64,000 nt of DNA, taken from assembly GCF_021018895.1 (NCBI RefSeq), contig NC_079384.1:11757640-11821639 (forward strand). Direction: 5' to 3'. Below, one piece after another: positions 14,544 through 26,545 of the stretch. The position numbers and the translations under genes were made by a program. This DNA comes from Seriola aureovittata (taxonomy: Eukaryota > Chordata > Actinopteri > Carangiformes > Carangidae). The notes under the pieces are model-generated. The model did no database searches and was not told the origin of the DNA. It was given only the letters and a program-made list of their open reading frames with translations. Positions within the stretch are counted from its first letter, which is position 1; each line of letters begins with the position of its first letter.

Positions 14544-15784
14544 TAGGGATCAACTGATGTTTTTTTTTCAGGGCTGATACTGATTATCAGTAATCAAGTG
14601 CTGTATTAGGACACTCACCATGGCATCCAGGTGTTTCTATTATGTTGTTCACCCTATTTATATCAGTGAATGTAGGTTAAATAACAGAAACATCTCTGTA
14701 TAATGTAATACAGCTACACACCACATCCTTCACAATGATCATACAGTTGAATCAACAACTGTTTTAAACAATTTTATTACAAACTGAACATTATATCCTT
14801 CATGAAGGAGGATTTACTGCAGGACAGACTACATCAATTTTAGGTAGATGTTCCTAATAAACTGACAACTGAGTGTATATTAGTAATTATCAGTTGTGTG
14901 CAAAGGCAGCAAAGAGCCTGACTGGAATTAATTGGTCGATTTCAGTGCTGTCCTCACCTGTGAACTGATACACCTGGCAGCCTAAAGATGCTCTTTAATT
15001 GAATAGTTTTATCATATATTATTATCACCAAATGAGATTTTTTCCCTTTTCAAATGTAACATGTTTACTCAGAGTACTTCTTAACTGACTTAGTACTTTT
15101 GTTTCAGTAACAGTAGTTTGTGGCCGTCCACAGTGCTGCAGTCAGCGTGGTGTAGTTTCTCATACTAGTAGTGTTGCTGCTTTATTTTATCACAGGTAAT
15201 GCTTCCTTTTTTCATCACAGTGACTAACTACCTTCTGTACATTTAAACTTACAGTAGTTCTGCTCCAGCACTCACAGCTTTCTGCTCCTTTTAGCGACTT
15301 TCACTAATTCAGCAGTTATTTACACGCTGTTCAGCTAGTTACTTTAGCTTAGCACTTAGCGCTAGCGTCTTTCTTTCTCTTGCTCGGTGTGTCCTGTACC
15401 AACAGATGTACTTGTTCATCGGAGTGTGGTGTTGTTGTAACTGTAGAGGATTGTGTTAATTATTACAACTTCAGCGATGTCTGCTATCTTACCTTCGGTA
15501 CACAGCTCCGCTCGTTAACTGGAGCAGATCATTAACCGCAGCTGCTCTAGTCTGTGACCGTCGGTGTACACAACAGCCTTCAGCGTGATTGGCTGTTACT
15601 CGTGACGTGTAACCAATCAAATCGTGCTGTGGGCGGGACATCGCTTCAGACCACAGAGTGCTGACTACAGACTGGCTCCATCAGAGCCAAAATAGCACTT
15701 TTAAATTAATTTATTTTAACGATTATCGGTTCAAAAATAACGACACCGATTATTGGAAAATGCCGAATTTGACCTCTATCCCTA
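14544..15784. mobile_element. hAT-like non-autonomous element nested in the Tc1-like element
   Basis: The insert begins TAGGGATCAACTGATG and ends CTCTATCCCTA, giving short inverted ends starting TAGGGAT. It is flanked by 8-bp direct repeats, ACTCAGAG (14536-14543) and ATTCAGAG (15785-15792), with one mismatch, as expected for hAT target duplications. Near the ends are motifs typical of fish hAT elements (GGGCTGATACTGATTATCAG; CGATTATTGGAAAATGCCG). No transposase frame is seen. The right third is GC-richer and contains CCAAT-like and CRE-like sites. Confidence 0.75.
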
Positions 15785-16381
15785 ATTCAGAGTAAAAACT
15801 CTAGAGACTACTGTGTGTGAAAATCTCAGGAAATCAGCCATTTCAAAAATCCTCAAACCAGCCCATCTCACTCCAACAATCACGCCATGGTCACAGTCAC
15901 TGAGATCACATATCTCCTTTGCTGTTTGATGTCAACATTAACTGAAGCTCCTGTCTGCATGATGCTGCACTGCTGCCACATGATTGGCTGATGCGATAAC
16001 TGCATGAATAAGCAGCTGTACAGGTTTTCCTAATTAAGTATTCAGTGAGTGTATGAGTTCTAAATAGGTCTAATTATTTCTGTTGCACACTTTAAACTTC
16101 TTATTTTTAACCAATGTTGAAATAAAATAAAAACATAACTTCATTGTAAAGCACCCATGATATCTTATGATGAATTTCGGAACTTTTAGAACTGAGCATT
16201 TAAACTCAGTAAAAATCTCCATTAATCTCCTGTGTCTTATTTATAAAACAGTGCCAATTTGCAATTTGCAAAAGCTACAACAAGATTGAACATAATTGGC
16301 CACAGGATTAGAAACAAACAAAAAAAAAAAACAAGGAGGGAGAGAGAGAAACAGAAATCTTTGAGAAGCTGCTTTGGTTTA

Positions 16382-16495
<114 letters not shown>

Positions 16496-16588
16496 CTAAG
16501 TTATCCAAATCAATATCAGGCAGTAAACTGCAGTAAGGTATCAAAACAGCACAGAGTCACAGAGGAAGAAGCATTGTCTGTTAGTTAC

Positions 16589-16694
16589 CTTGACTCTGGC
16601 CAGGTCGTGTGGGTTTAGGACGGACCCTTGGTAAAACTCCACCTGGGTGAAGTGGCGCTTGAACAAGGCTTCCAGCTCAAGATTAGGGGAAATA
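16589..16694 (-). CDS. kcnma1: kcnma1 exon 10: RCK1
   Basis: This 106-bp exon completes Asn and encodes [20 protein letters not shown] followed by [15 protein letters not shown]. The E in QVEFYQG corresponds to magnesium-site residue E399. The acceptor is TTTCTCTCAG and the donor GTAACT. It ends in phase 0. Flanking introns are short (145 and 123 bp). Confidence 0.97.
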
Positions 16695-16838
16695 CTGAGA
16701 GAAATAAGAGAAAGTCTTAAATCTGAGTAGAAAGACTATCTTTAATCTGCTGAGGAGATGATTGTTTTTATCTTGAGCAATGACATTTGCTGTTTTTTCT
16801 GGGTCACAAGTGAAAAAAAAAAAAAAAACTTGTACTTA

Positions 16839-16973
<135 letters not shown>

Positions 16974-18175
16974 TCATGAAACTAAAATGCAGTTGGGATA
17001 AAAGTCAACAACAAAACACACAAACACAAAAAGGTTGTTTCATCTTTATCTTTGTCCTAGGGTCAAAATGATGAGGGGGATGTAATGGGAATGAAAGGTT
17101 GTCAGTACTGCTGTATTCAGGTGATTAATTTGAAATCTGTGCAGGGAAAACATAATTGAAACTATGTTGCAGGAGGGATGTTTGATGTTCCTGCTGTGAC
17201 GAGTGAGGACTGAATGAGTAGGTCAGAGAGCACTGTGGATTTTAGTATCAGATTATAAAGGATCAGAGTTTACTTAGATGGAGATTATGAAATCAGCACA
17301 GTGTGTCTCCATTCCCACATATCACAGATCCTTTATATAAGGAGCCCAGTTTAGATTTATTCCTATCTGTCTTTATTATATCTTTATTTTTAAACTATTT
17401 AGAAAATGATTTTAGGTGTTTACTCAGAAGTGCTACGAAAGAAGAACCGCAGCTGGAAATCTCTCCGCACTGCAGTGTTTCTTCATGGCTTTAATCTACA
17501 ATAAATAAATCAGGATCATTGTTATTTTGCACCACTTGTTCTGCTAATTTGCAAAGGAACACAGTTAAGAGAATGGTTACATCTATGACAGTTATGATAG
17601 TAATGACGAGTTAGGACAGCAAGAAGAAGACAGAAGGAAATAGAAAAATAATGAAACTAATAATTCTCTCCTATTGTGAAAATAGCTAAAGTAGACATTA
17701 ATAATACATATACTTTAATATTTAAATGCAGGCAGCTTATACAGGGAGAAGAACTGCATCCACAGATTTTCTAAATTTCTTAAAGCTGTTGGTCAGATGT
17801 AGCTAATAGACCATTTGCTTCAGCTCCTGCGTCTCATTTAAATAAATACGATTTTTTTGATAAGTGTTCATTTCATTAAGAATAAAAAAAATACCAACTA
17901 AAAAAATCTTACAAAATAAGATACACACAAATAACTTAAATGGCTCTAATTGTGAGTGTTTCTACCAAACTGACCAACAAAAGAAGCCAAGATTTGGTTT
18001 AAGAACCTTTCACAAACCAAGTCTGACTTCTTCACAACTGAGTGAAGGACCACAAGTAACAAAAGCATGCTACAATAAGCCATATTTTGTTTAGAGGCAT
18101 CCAGAATCTCACTATCTTTAGAAACAGCTGCAGAGCTTGGGACACGAGTTCACATGTCACTGACACGTGGATATG

Positions 18176-18462
18176 TTAAAGGAATAGTTTCACATTTTGG
18201 GAAACACATTTATTTGCTTTCTTGCCGAGAAGATCAACGTCCCTCTCATGTCTGTCCATTAAGTATGGAGCTTTTTGTGTAATGTATACACAAAAAGCAA
18301 AAAATTTCAAGTTGTACTTTTATGATAGGTTACATGCTAAGCTATGCTAACTATGCCCTGGTAGCTTTATATTCAACACAAAGACAAATTGATCTTCTCA
18401 CCTAACGTTTTGGCGAAAAAGTGAACAAGCACATGTCCTAAAGTGTCAAACTATTCCTTTAA
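18176..18462. mobile_element. MITE with TTAAAGGAATAGTT ends
   Basis: This 287-bp element has near-perfect 18-bp terminal inverted repeats: TTAAAGGAATAGTTTCAC on the left and, on the right, the complement of TTAAAGGAATAGTTTGAC. The internal phrases TTTCTTGCCGAGAAG and CTCTCATGTCTGTCCATTAA match a very common teleost MITE. It carries no coding capacity. Confidence 0.85.
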
Positions 18463-19651
18463 ACTCAAAATTTTATTTAGTCCTGAGGGTGTAGGTCAGA
18501 CTGAAGATAAAGGCCAGGAATGTTCATAAGCAAAGCGTGGAAAAGACAAGCATAGCAAAGCAAAAAAAAAGAAAAGTTTTTCTGGCACAGAAAAACTGAA
18601 AATTCAAAAGAATCAACATGAAGCAAGCAATGACTGGATGTATGAGTTTGGAAATTTAAACTTATTAAGTTTATTATTTTGTCTGTCTTTAAATATTTTA
18701 TGTGTATTATTTCATAATGAATGAACCACTCTGGTATGACTTAATTATTATTAATTATTACTCTTCAAGAAAACATATGCGCATAAACTGATTCAACTCT
18801 GTCCCCCGGTGTGTGTATTGATCCAGAAGTAGTTGAATCATCATTGTGTATCTTTTTAAATCAGTGACATAGCAACTACAGACTGTACTGTATAAGGTTT
18901 TTCTTTGATTACATATGTGCTTTATTTTATTTTATTTATGCAATTTTTAAAATACACAAATTGATGTGTTGGATGGGTGTGAGGTGTGACTGGTGAACAA
19001 AATAAGACTGTGTGAATGAGTGCTAATACTTGATTTACAAACACAAAATAGACACAGATGTACATTGACAATAAGCAGCCTAATTACAAGTAAGACACCA
19101 CAAAACATGTAGGATTTTCTCTCAGTGGTTAATATATAGATATGGTAAAATGAAGTTCATAAAAACTGTGATACATCTGTAAACTGGGTGGAGCTTTTGC
19201 CCTTTTTGTCCTGGAATAAAGTTTTGTAAAGCATTTAGTATCCTTTAGTTTTGACCTACAGTGACCCCCAACTTTAACCCTGTGTACAGAAGAGGTGGCA
19301 CTTTCTAATTTTTGTCCTCGCAAAACAGTTCTTGGGAGTTACAATACTGATCAAAATAAAGCATAAAGAGCATAATGTGGGGTATTATTGTTGTCATGGA
19401 CATGAATAACTGTACATCTGCTTTAAACCATATAAGGGGACAGGACCTTAAACATAGTTCTGTTTAAAAGTTTAACCACCTCCTTTTCTTTACTAAGTGG
19501 TGATGGTTTAATCCATTTAAACACAGATCAAAGAAACACATTTTTCTTTTTTTTCCCCAACAGTAGTTTTTGATAATCACAATTTATATCACAGTGAGAT
19601 AATCCTACATGTGCCATCTTTAGACATGACAGCAATACATCTATGTGACTA

Positions 19652-19892
19652 CACTGCAAAAATGTCAAGTCATTTTTGTCTATTTTTAAGCTCTCAAAGT
19701 CCTATTTACTTAAAAAAAGTGAAAAAATCTGACAATTTTAAAAATGTCTCCAGTATGAATTTTGGAGAATCTATGTCATTCTTCTTCAAGATTTTTTTTT
19801 TTTTTTAACTTATTTTCATAAATAAGACATTCAGGACTCAATAATAGACGATAACAACTTGCTGACATATTTATGGAGGTATTTTTGCAGTG
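19652..19892. mobile_element. MITE with CACTGCAAAAAT ends
   Basis: A 241-bp element with perfect 12-bp inverted ends (CACTGCAAAAAT / ATTTTTGCAGTG) bordered by TA on both sides. The inside is AT-rich with a long T run. It is probably a Tc1/mariner- or PIF-type MITE. Confidence 0.75.
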
Positions 19893-20171
19893 TAAACGCA
19901 AACATTGATTCATGACAAGTAGTGATGACAGCTTGCACACATAAAAGCAGCAGCAATACAGTACAATTAACTCTACACATTAATCATGGCCAAGTTCTTC
20001 AGTCACAGTGTGACTTTAGTGCTAATTGAGATCATTACATCTCAAGTGACAGTTTCATGACGTCTATTTACGCAAAAGGTCAGAGTATGTCACCTCTTAA
20101 TGAGAGGGCCACTTGAGTCACACAAAACCACACCATTAAAAGTTTGCTGATTTTTCATTTGTTTGACTTAC

Positions 20172-20263
20172 TTTCTGCCTCTGGTCGAGTTATAACTCCC
20201 TCCATATTTCTTCCGATTAAGGATGAGAGCAGCAATTTCTGGCACGTAGCGAGCAAACATGGC
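20172..20263 (-). CDS. kcnma1: kcnma1 exon 8b: alternative S6-end/linker exon
   Basis: This 92-bp paralog of exon 8a encodes [20 protein letters not shown] followed by [10 protein letters not shown] and two bases of Lys. It differs from 8a at ASY to ARY, IIELIG to AALILN and SAVN to NSTR, and it keeps the NRKKYGG linker. The acceptor is CATGTAG after a T-rich tract and the donor is GTAAGTC. A mutually exclusive slo1 exon of this kind is known in mammals, where it gives a channel with altered gating. Both splice sites and the frame are intact, so it is likely functional. Confidence 0.95.
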
Positions 20264-20300
20264 CTACATGCATGAAAAAGAAAAAGAAAAGGGCATGCAG

Positions 20301-20337
20301 AGAAGGTTCTACTGCGGTGGAGGCAGTAGAGCCTCCT
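20301..20337 (-). promoter_or_regulatory. Predicted RNA hairpin in the 85-nt intron between exons 8a and 8b
   Basis: Read in the transcript direction, an 8-bp perfect stem (TCTACTGC with GCAGTAGA) closes a 7-nt loop (CTCCACC). After one mismatch it extends by six more pairs, one of them G-U. It occupies nearly half of the spacer between the two mutually exclusive exons, about 11 nt past the 8a donor. A role in splice choice is inference. Confidence 0.55.
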
Positions 20338-20347
20338 TGAATACTTA

Positions 20348-20440
<93 letters not shown>

Positions 20441-22189
20441 CTAAGGAGAAGATAGAAGACAGAAGAAGAGACTAAAAAAAAGATAGGCAAAGAAGAGCAG
20501 GTCCTCTATTTTTGCTTTAAAGAAATCCGTAAAGTCTGAAAGAGGAACACTACTGTATGTGCAGGAGTAATATTAATATTTACTTGTTAACAGGAAAAAG
20601 GAGAAAGAAAATAAGAAAGTTGCAATTCACTGAGATTAGTCATTATTGGCTGAATGTAGCCTGGAGTTATATCACAGTTACATTCAAAATATTGAGAGAA
20701 AGTGTGAGAAGGAAAAAGGAAATTATAAGGCCAATATTTACGGATACTGGAAGAATAAAGGAGAAAAATGACAGCTGATGAGTGGTATGTCGATCTGTGA
20801 CAGAAAATAAATAATAAAAATCAAGAGAAAGCCTTATGTGCCATGTTTCGCCCAACAAACACACGTCGGGTTGATTTAGAAAGCACAGCTAAATGGATGG
20901 CAAACATTAACTGAAACTCTACACTGCTGCTCAACTTTTGTTCAAGAGTCATTGTGAGGACAAAGTGACAGTTTTATTACAGTTAGCATTAATGTCTTTT
21001 AGTTTGAGATACGTATAACAGATTCTTGTAACATTTACTGTAAACTCAAGAGACAGCTGCTACTCATCTAGAAATGTAGATATTTTCCCTTCTTCACATT
21101 AACTGCTGCTGTTGCTTGTGTGTTTTATTAACAAAAGGTGTCAGTATCCTGCTTTAGTTTATTTATAGGCTACTATATCACACCTGCAATACCATAAGAA
21201 AAATAAACTATAAGAAAAAGAAGTAAATAGTGTAGTGGTGTACTGCAAATCCTTCAGCAGTTGACATATTTTTTTTTTTGTCATTTCCCCTATTCAGCCC
21301 AACATATGCAGTATCTTTAGAAACTTTGGGCTCTCTGCTAGAATTTAAAATGATATTTTGGGAGTTTGAACAATGTTTGGCTGCACAGTTTGACTTTGTA
21401 CTGACTGTCTGTAGTTAAAACTTCACTCCTGTCCTTTTGCCCAAAGTTATTCATTTTTATTTTGATCATCAAAGAGATTGTGAATGACACTACAGCTTTC
21501 CAAAAGGTTATAAAAAACCATATTTCAGTATGGCACCATGCCATTTAATCCACTTGTGAATAATCCTTAATGATCCACAGAACAGTGTCGTCTCAGTGAG
21601 GCTATTTTCTTTATCAGGTTACTCAGGTCTGTGGTAAATCTCAGACAGGATGTTTTTTCTGTTTGGTGAATTTATTTCACTATCGCTTTATCAATCTATA
21701 AAATGTGTCCTTTTTCATTTCTCAAAATGCCTTTAAATATTTGTGCAGCTAGTGAGTTATAGTAATGTTGCTAAATCCATAAAGCTGGGCTGTAATAAAT
21801 CATCCTTGAATCATTGTGTTTGTTGGAAAAGAGGGAGGGGAGGCAGGAGGGTGGAGCCACCTGAAACCGCAGTACTTAGTTTACAGTTAATAACAGATGC
21901 AAAAAATCTCAAATATTCTACATTTCATTTGAAATTAATATGTAACAAAAACAAAAAGCTTCAGCATTATACCTGAATAAATGCTGCAGTATTATAGACA
22001 ACTCCTACAATTCATGACATGCAACATACTGTGGTGAAGTGGTGAGCCACAATAACACCTCAGTGTAAACAACAGGTGAAGGGCGTCCTGAGTTGACAGA
22101 GTCTCGGCGTTTGTTAACACCTGGCGGAGTGTGATGATTGGTTGCATGGAGGATTTTAAGCGGGAATAAGTAATGAGAGGGATTTTTAC
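20441..22189. other. kcnma1 intron 7
   Basis: A 1.75-kb AT-rich intron between the pore exon and exon 8a. I see nothing in it beyond its splice sites and short homopolymer runs. Confidence 0.7.
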
Positions 22190-22360
22190 CAAACCACCAA
22201 GGATGAAGAAGACCATAAACAGGCGGCCCAGGGTGGTTTTGGCATAAACGTCTCCATAGCCAACAGTGGACATAGTAACCATGAGTAAGTAGACACATTC
22301 CCAGTAAGAAAGTGCCTGGGAATTTTGGAAGTTTTCCCAAGGATCCCCTGAGTTTTCCAC
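22190..22360 (-). CDS. kcnma1: kcnma1 exon 7: pore loop, selectivity filter and S6
   Basis: This 171-bp exon (57 codons, phase 0 at both ends) encodes the turret ([11 protein letters not shown]), the pore helix ([12 protein letters not shown]), the selectivity filter ([10 protein letters not shown]) and the first half of S6 ([11 protein letters not shown]), including the paired glycine hinge at its end. The acceptor is CTGTTCCAG and the donor GTAAAAAT, a weaker donor than its neighbours. It is the exon that identifies the gene most clearly. Confidence 0.98.
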
Positions 22361-22529
22361 CTGGAACAGAGGTTGAGATTCATACAACCACGAAAACACA
22401 CAGGTGTAAAGCATTTCTATCTTCTTCCACAATGCAATAACAAGAATGTACTAAAAAATAAAATGAAATAAAAGAGCAGCTACTTGCTGTATAAGCAATC
22501 TTTCATCTTAACTTCATTGGCTCACATTA

Positions 22530-23704
<1,175 letters not shown>

Positions 23705-24994
23705 TTACCACACGTGAAAAATTCAGACAACATCAATAACATTCGACTGTGGTTTCACAAGAACATCATACCTTTCATACTTTCATCCATGTTTATCAGC
23801 TTCATTGGATTCATATTGATTAAAAAAAACAAAAAAGTAAACTCCGACTGAACAAGCGCTACTGAACACTGTATCATAAAAGAAACATTTTGGAATATGT
23901 GGGGGGAAAAAAAGGAAAAGAAAGTCTACATCCCAGATATCTCTTCAGCAACTCATAACACTCTGTTTTAATCTCAGGAGCCTCGCAGAGCACCAGCATC
24001 TACCTGATACATGTTTCATTCCTGCTGGATGAAACTGAACGTGGAAGAGATGAAAACCTGGATTAGAGTAAAGACAGGTGGACGCCGTCACGACAAATTT
24101 AATGAGTAAACAGAAGTGACGTCAAATCCAACATTTCAGGGTATTTATGGGAACAAAAAAAAAAAAAAAGGAGCCTGTTGCCAAGAGTTCAAGGACGGCA
24201 TAACGCTGACAAAATCAGCAGTAACAACAACATGAGCCTGAGCTCCTGTACATGATTACTGACACACTGTATCATAGCATCATTTAAGCTGCATATATAT
24301 TTAATCACAACCTGATTATAACCAGTTTGCAGCTATTTCTGTCCAAAAAAAGCTCAGATAAGCAACACATAAACCACCATCTCCTACAAAAGCATTAGAT
24401 AAAGCAAAACCGCACATATTTATCGTGTTCATGTTTCATCATTTAGCTGCACTGCAGTAAACTACCTGCTAAAAAGAACCTCCCACCTGAGTTTAAAAGC
24501 CAAATGATTCATGGATCCAGCTCATTTTGAAAAGGAGCTGTATCCACTGCAGTGTCGGTGCTGCGTGAACAATTAAAAGCCACCTCAGCCAAGAGTGAGC
24601 AATCAAGTCAAATCCATCCACCACATGCATTAATCGGCCAGACGAATTTCCCTGCTGGAATAGATTTGTGCGAGCGCCAAATGACACAAATCAAAGATGC
24701 TACAGGCACTCATTCAGCTAAAAACAATATATAAATAAATAATCTTTTATAAAAAATGACGTGGACCGTGGTGTGCCTCGCCAAAGCTCGTTTTTCATTT
24801 CAAATGAGCGTTTGCCAGATGGGGAGCATAATACAGAGAAAATCCTGAACCTGAACCTGCTCCAGCTGACACACACACACATACACACACAATCACACAC
24901 ACAGTCCAAAGAGTTTTGGACATGCCAGGCTTCAGCTTTAGTGGAGATTTCCCCCTCGTTCCCACGTTTCCTGCAGGTCTTACCCCAGTAGGAG

Positions 24995-25197
24995 ATTACA
25001 TGGAAGCATGCTCCGAAGCTGTAGCAGATGCTGTCCTGGTCCTCTTTGTCAGGGACCTGCCCGTGGCCCATCCTGACCCTGTAGCCCTTCTGGAAGAGCT
25101 CCCCGGTCGATTTCTTGCGCCTCCTTGTGTTGGAAATTGTCTGAGAGCGTGTGCCTCCATCGGGCCCCTTGTATACTAACATCTTAGTGGGAATCAT
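24995..25197 (-). other. Unidentified minus-strand open frame (possible exon)
   Basis: From an ATG at 25197 the frame begins MIPTKMLVYKGPDGGTRSQT, continues through a basic patch (NTRRRKKS) and reads on through FQKGYRVRMGHGQVPDKEDQ. The full frame runs to 24718, but its last part is low-complexity (Cys/Val from a CA tract). A GTAAGA-type donor lies after about 70 codons near 24982. I do not recognise the protein. It could be a first exon of a nested transcript, a rare kcnma1 exon or chance. Confidence 0.25.
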
Positions 25198-26063
25198 GTC
25201 TGGAAATTACTTGCAAATGTTTCCAAAGTTCAAAATCTGCTTCACACTCCCCTCTTCACTATTCTGCATCCACCTTGTCACACATCATGTAGAAAAACTG
25301 TGAGCCTCCTCCTCCGAGAGAGAAAAAAAATTAAAAAAATTCAGGTGCTTTCATGATATTTGCACCCAACAGGTTGGCTTCAGGCATGGCTCTTTTTTCA
25401 AGAAGCATTTTCATCTGATTTACCTCAGACCTTCAATGGTATCCTCGTGGCGATCAGGCGCATTCATCGAGCTTAAAGCAAACCCTTTTCCCATCAGGAT
25501 ATTAGAGTGTAAGCTCCTTTAGGATTCATCCAGAGAAAGGAAGAGGCCAGGCACCGAGTCTGTCCATCAGCTGGCTTCACAATGTAACCTACATCTCATC
25601 CCCATAACCCTGCAACTGCTCTTCAACTGCTCTTGACAAACCAAATTTCATTCTCTAATCTTAGACGGGAACAGTGTGTATCTTTGCCCTGCGTTTATTG
25701 CAGAAAACAAGTCGTATGAACGGCCAGTAAAGCTGTGTATGTAAAAATGAGAAGCTTTGGCAGTCATTGTGTTTTTCTGTGGATTTAGTGATCCTGCAAT
25801 AATCCTTAAATTAATCACAGCTGATGTAATAACTGCTATTGTAGTTGACGTTAAAACGAAATGCGCAGCATGACAAATGTCACTGCAGAGAGAGAGGGAA
25901 AAAAAAAACACAGCAGCTGACTGAGCTCTAAATCTGCAAAGTCCATTCAATCTGAAATTTGAATTAAAACTTGAAATATATCACTTCTGTTGTCAGCAAT
26001 GCACTGCGTACATACTTAATCATTTCCATTCAAACAATGCAGGGTATATATGTTCTTTAGAGA

Positions 26064-26545
26064 AGTGGTTTCCATTTAAAATGAAGCACTGTCAACTTGC
26101 AGTTTCCTGCCAATGTCTATAAACTGTTAGAAATGAAATCAAAAGTATCATTTTTCCTTCTAAGAGTGTTTCATTTGAATATTTTTAGAGACATATTCAA
26201 TTTTCCTGAAGACACCCACAGTGTCCAATAATTTCCAGCACGTAGCTCTAAATTCATATTAAGGTTTGAAGAAATGCCAATTTAATTTTGTACTAATTAT
26301 AATGTGTCAACACAAAAGTGTGTTAATCTGTGAAGAACTTCCTTTAAATTTCACTTTTTTCTTGTGGATTATTGGATCAATTTGTTTCTTCTGGAATCCA
26401 ATTGTTCAAATAACAAAAAAAAAAAAAAAATCACTCTTAAGTTGAACTGGTTACAATTAGGAACCTATGCATCCAGTGACGAGGGGTCGTATGAAGACAC
26501 TACTCTGATTTAAGGGGTCACAAGTCAAGAAAGTTGGGAACCACT
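26064..26545. repeat. Possible MITE with AGTGGTTTCC / GGGAACCACT ends
   Basis: The left end AGTGGTTTCCATT and right end GTTGGGAACCACTG are inverted-repeat-like, and the right part (GGGGTCACAAGTCAAGAAAG) resembles a common teleost hAT-type MITE. The target duplication is unclear. Confidence 0.45.

Larger units (their letters stand above)
13860..16054 (-). mobile_element. Tc1-like DNA transposon, decayed and interrupted
   Basis: The ends are imperfect inverted repeats: TATACTCACTCACCCAGCAC on the left and, reverse-complemented, TACACTCACTGAATACTTAA on the right, bordered by TA. Both match the ends of a widespread fish Tc1-like element ('cactttattaggaacacc' type). The transposase reads on the minus strand. 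Without the nested insert the element would be about 0.95 kb, shorter than a full-length Tc1-like element, so internal sequence is missing. It lies in kcnma1 intron 11, in the same orientation as the gene. Confidence 0.85.
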
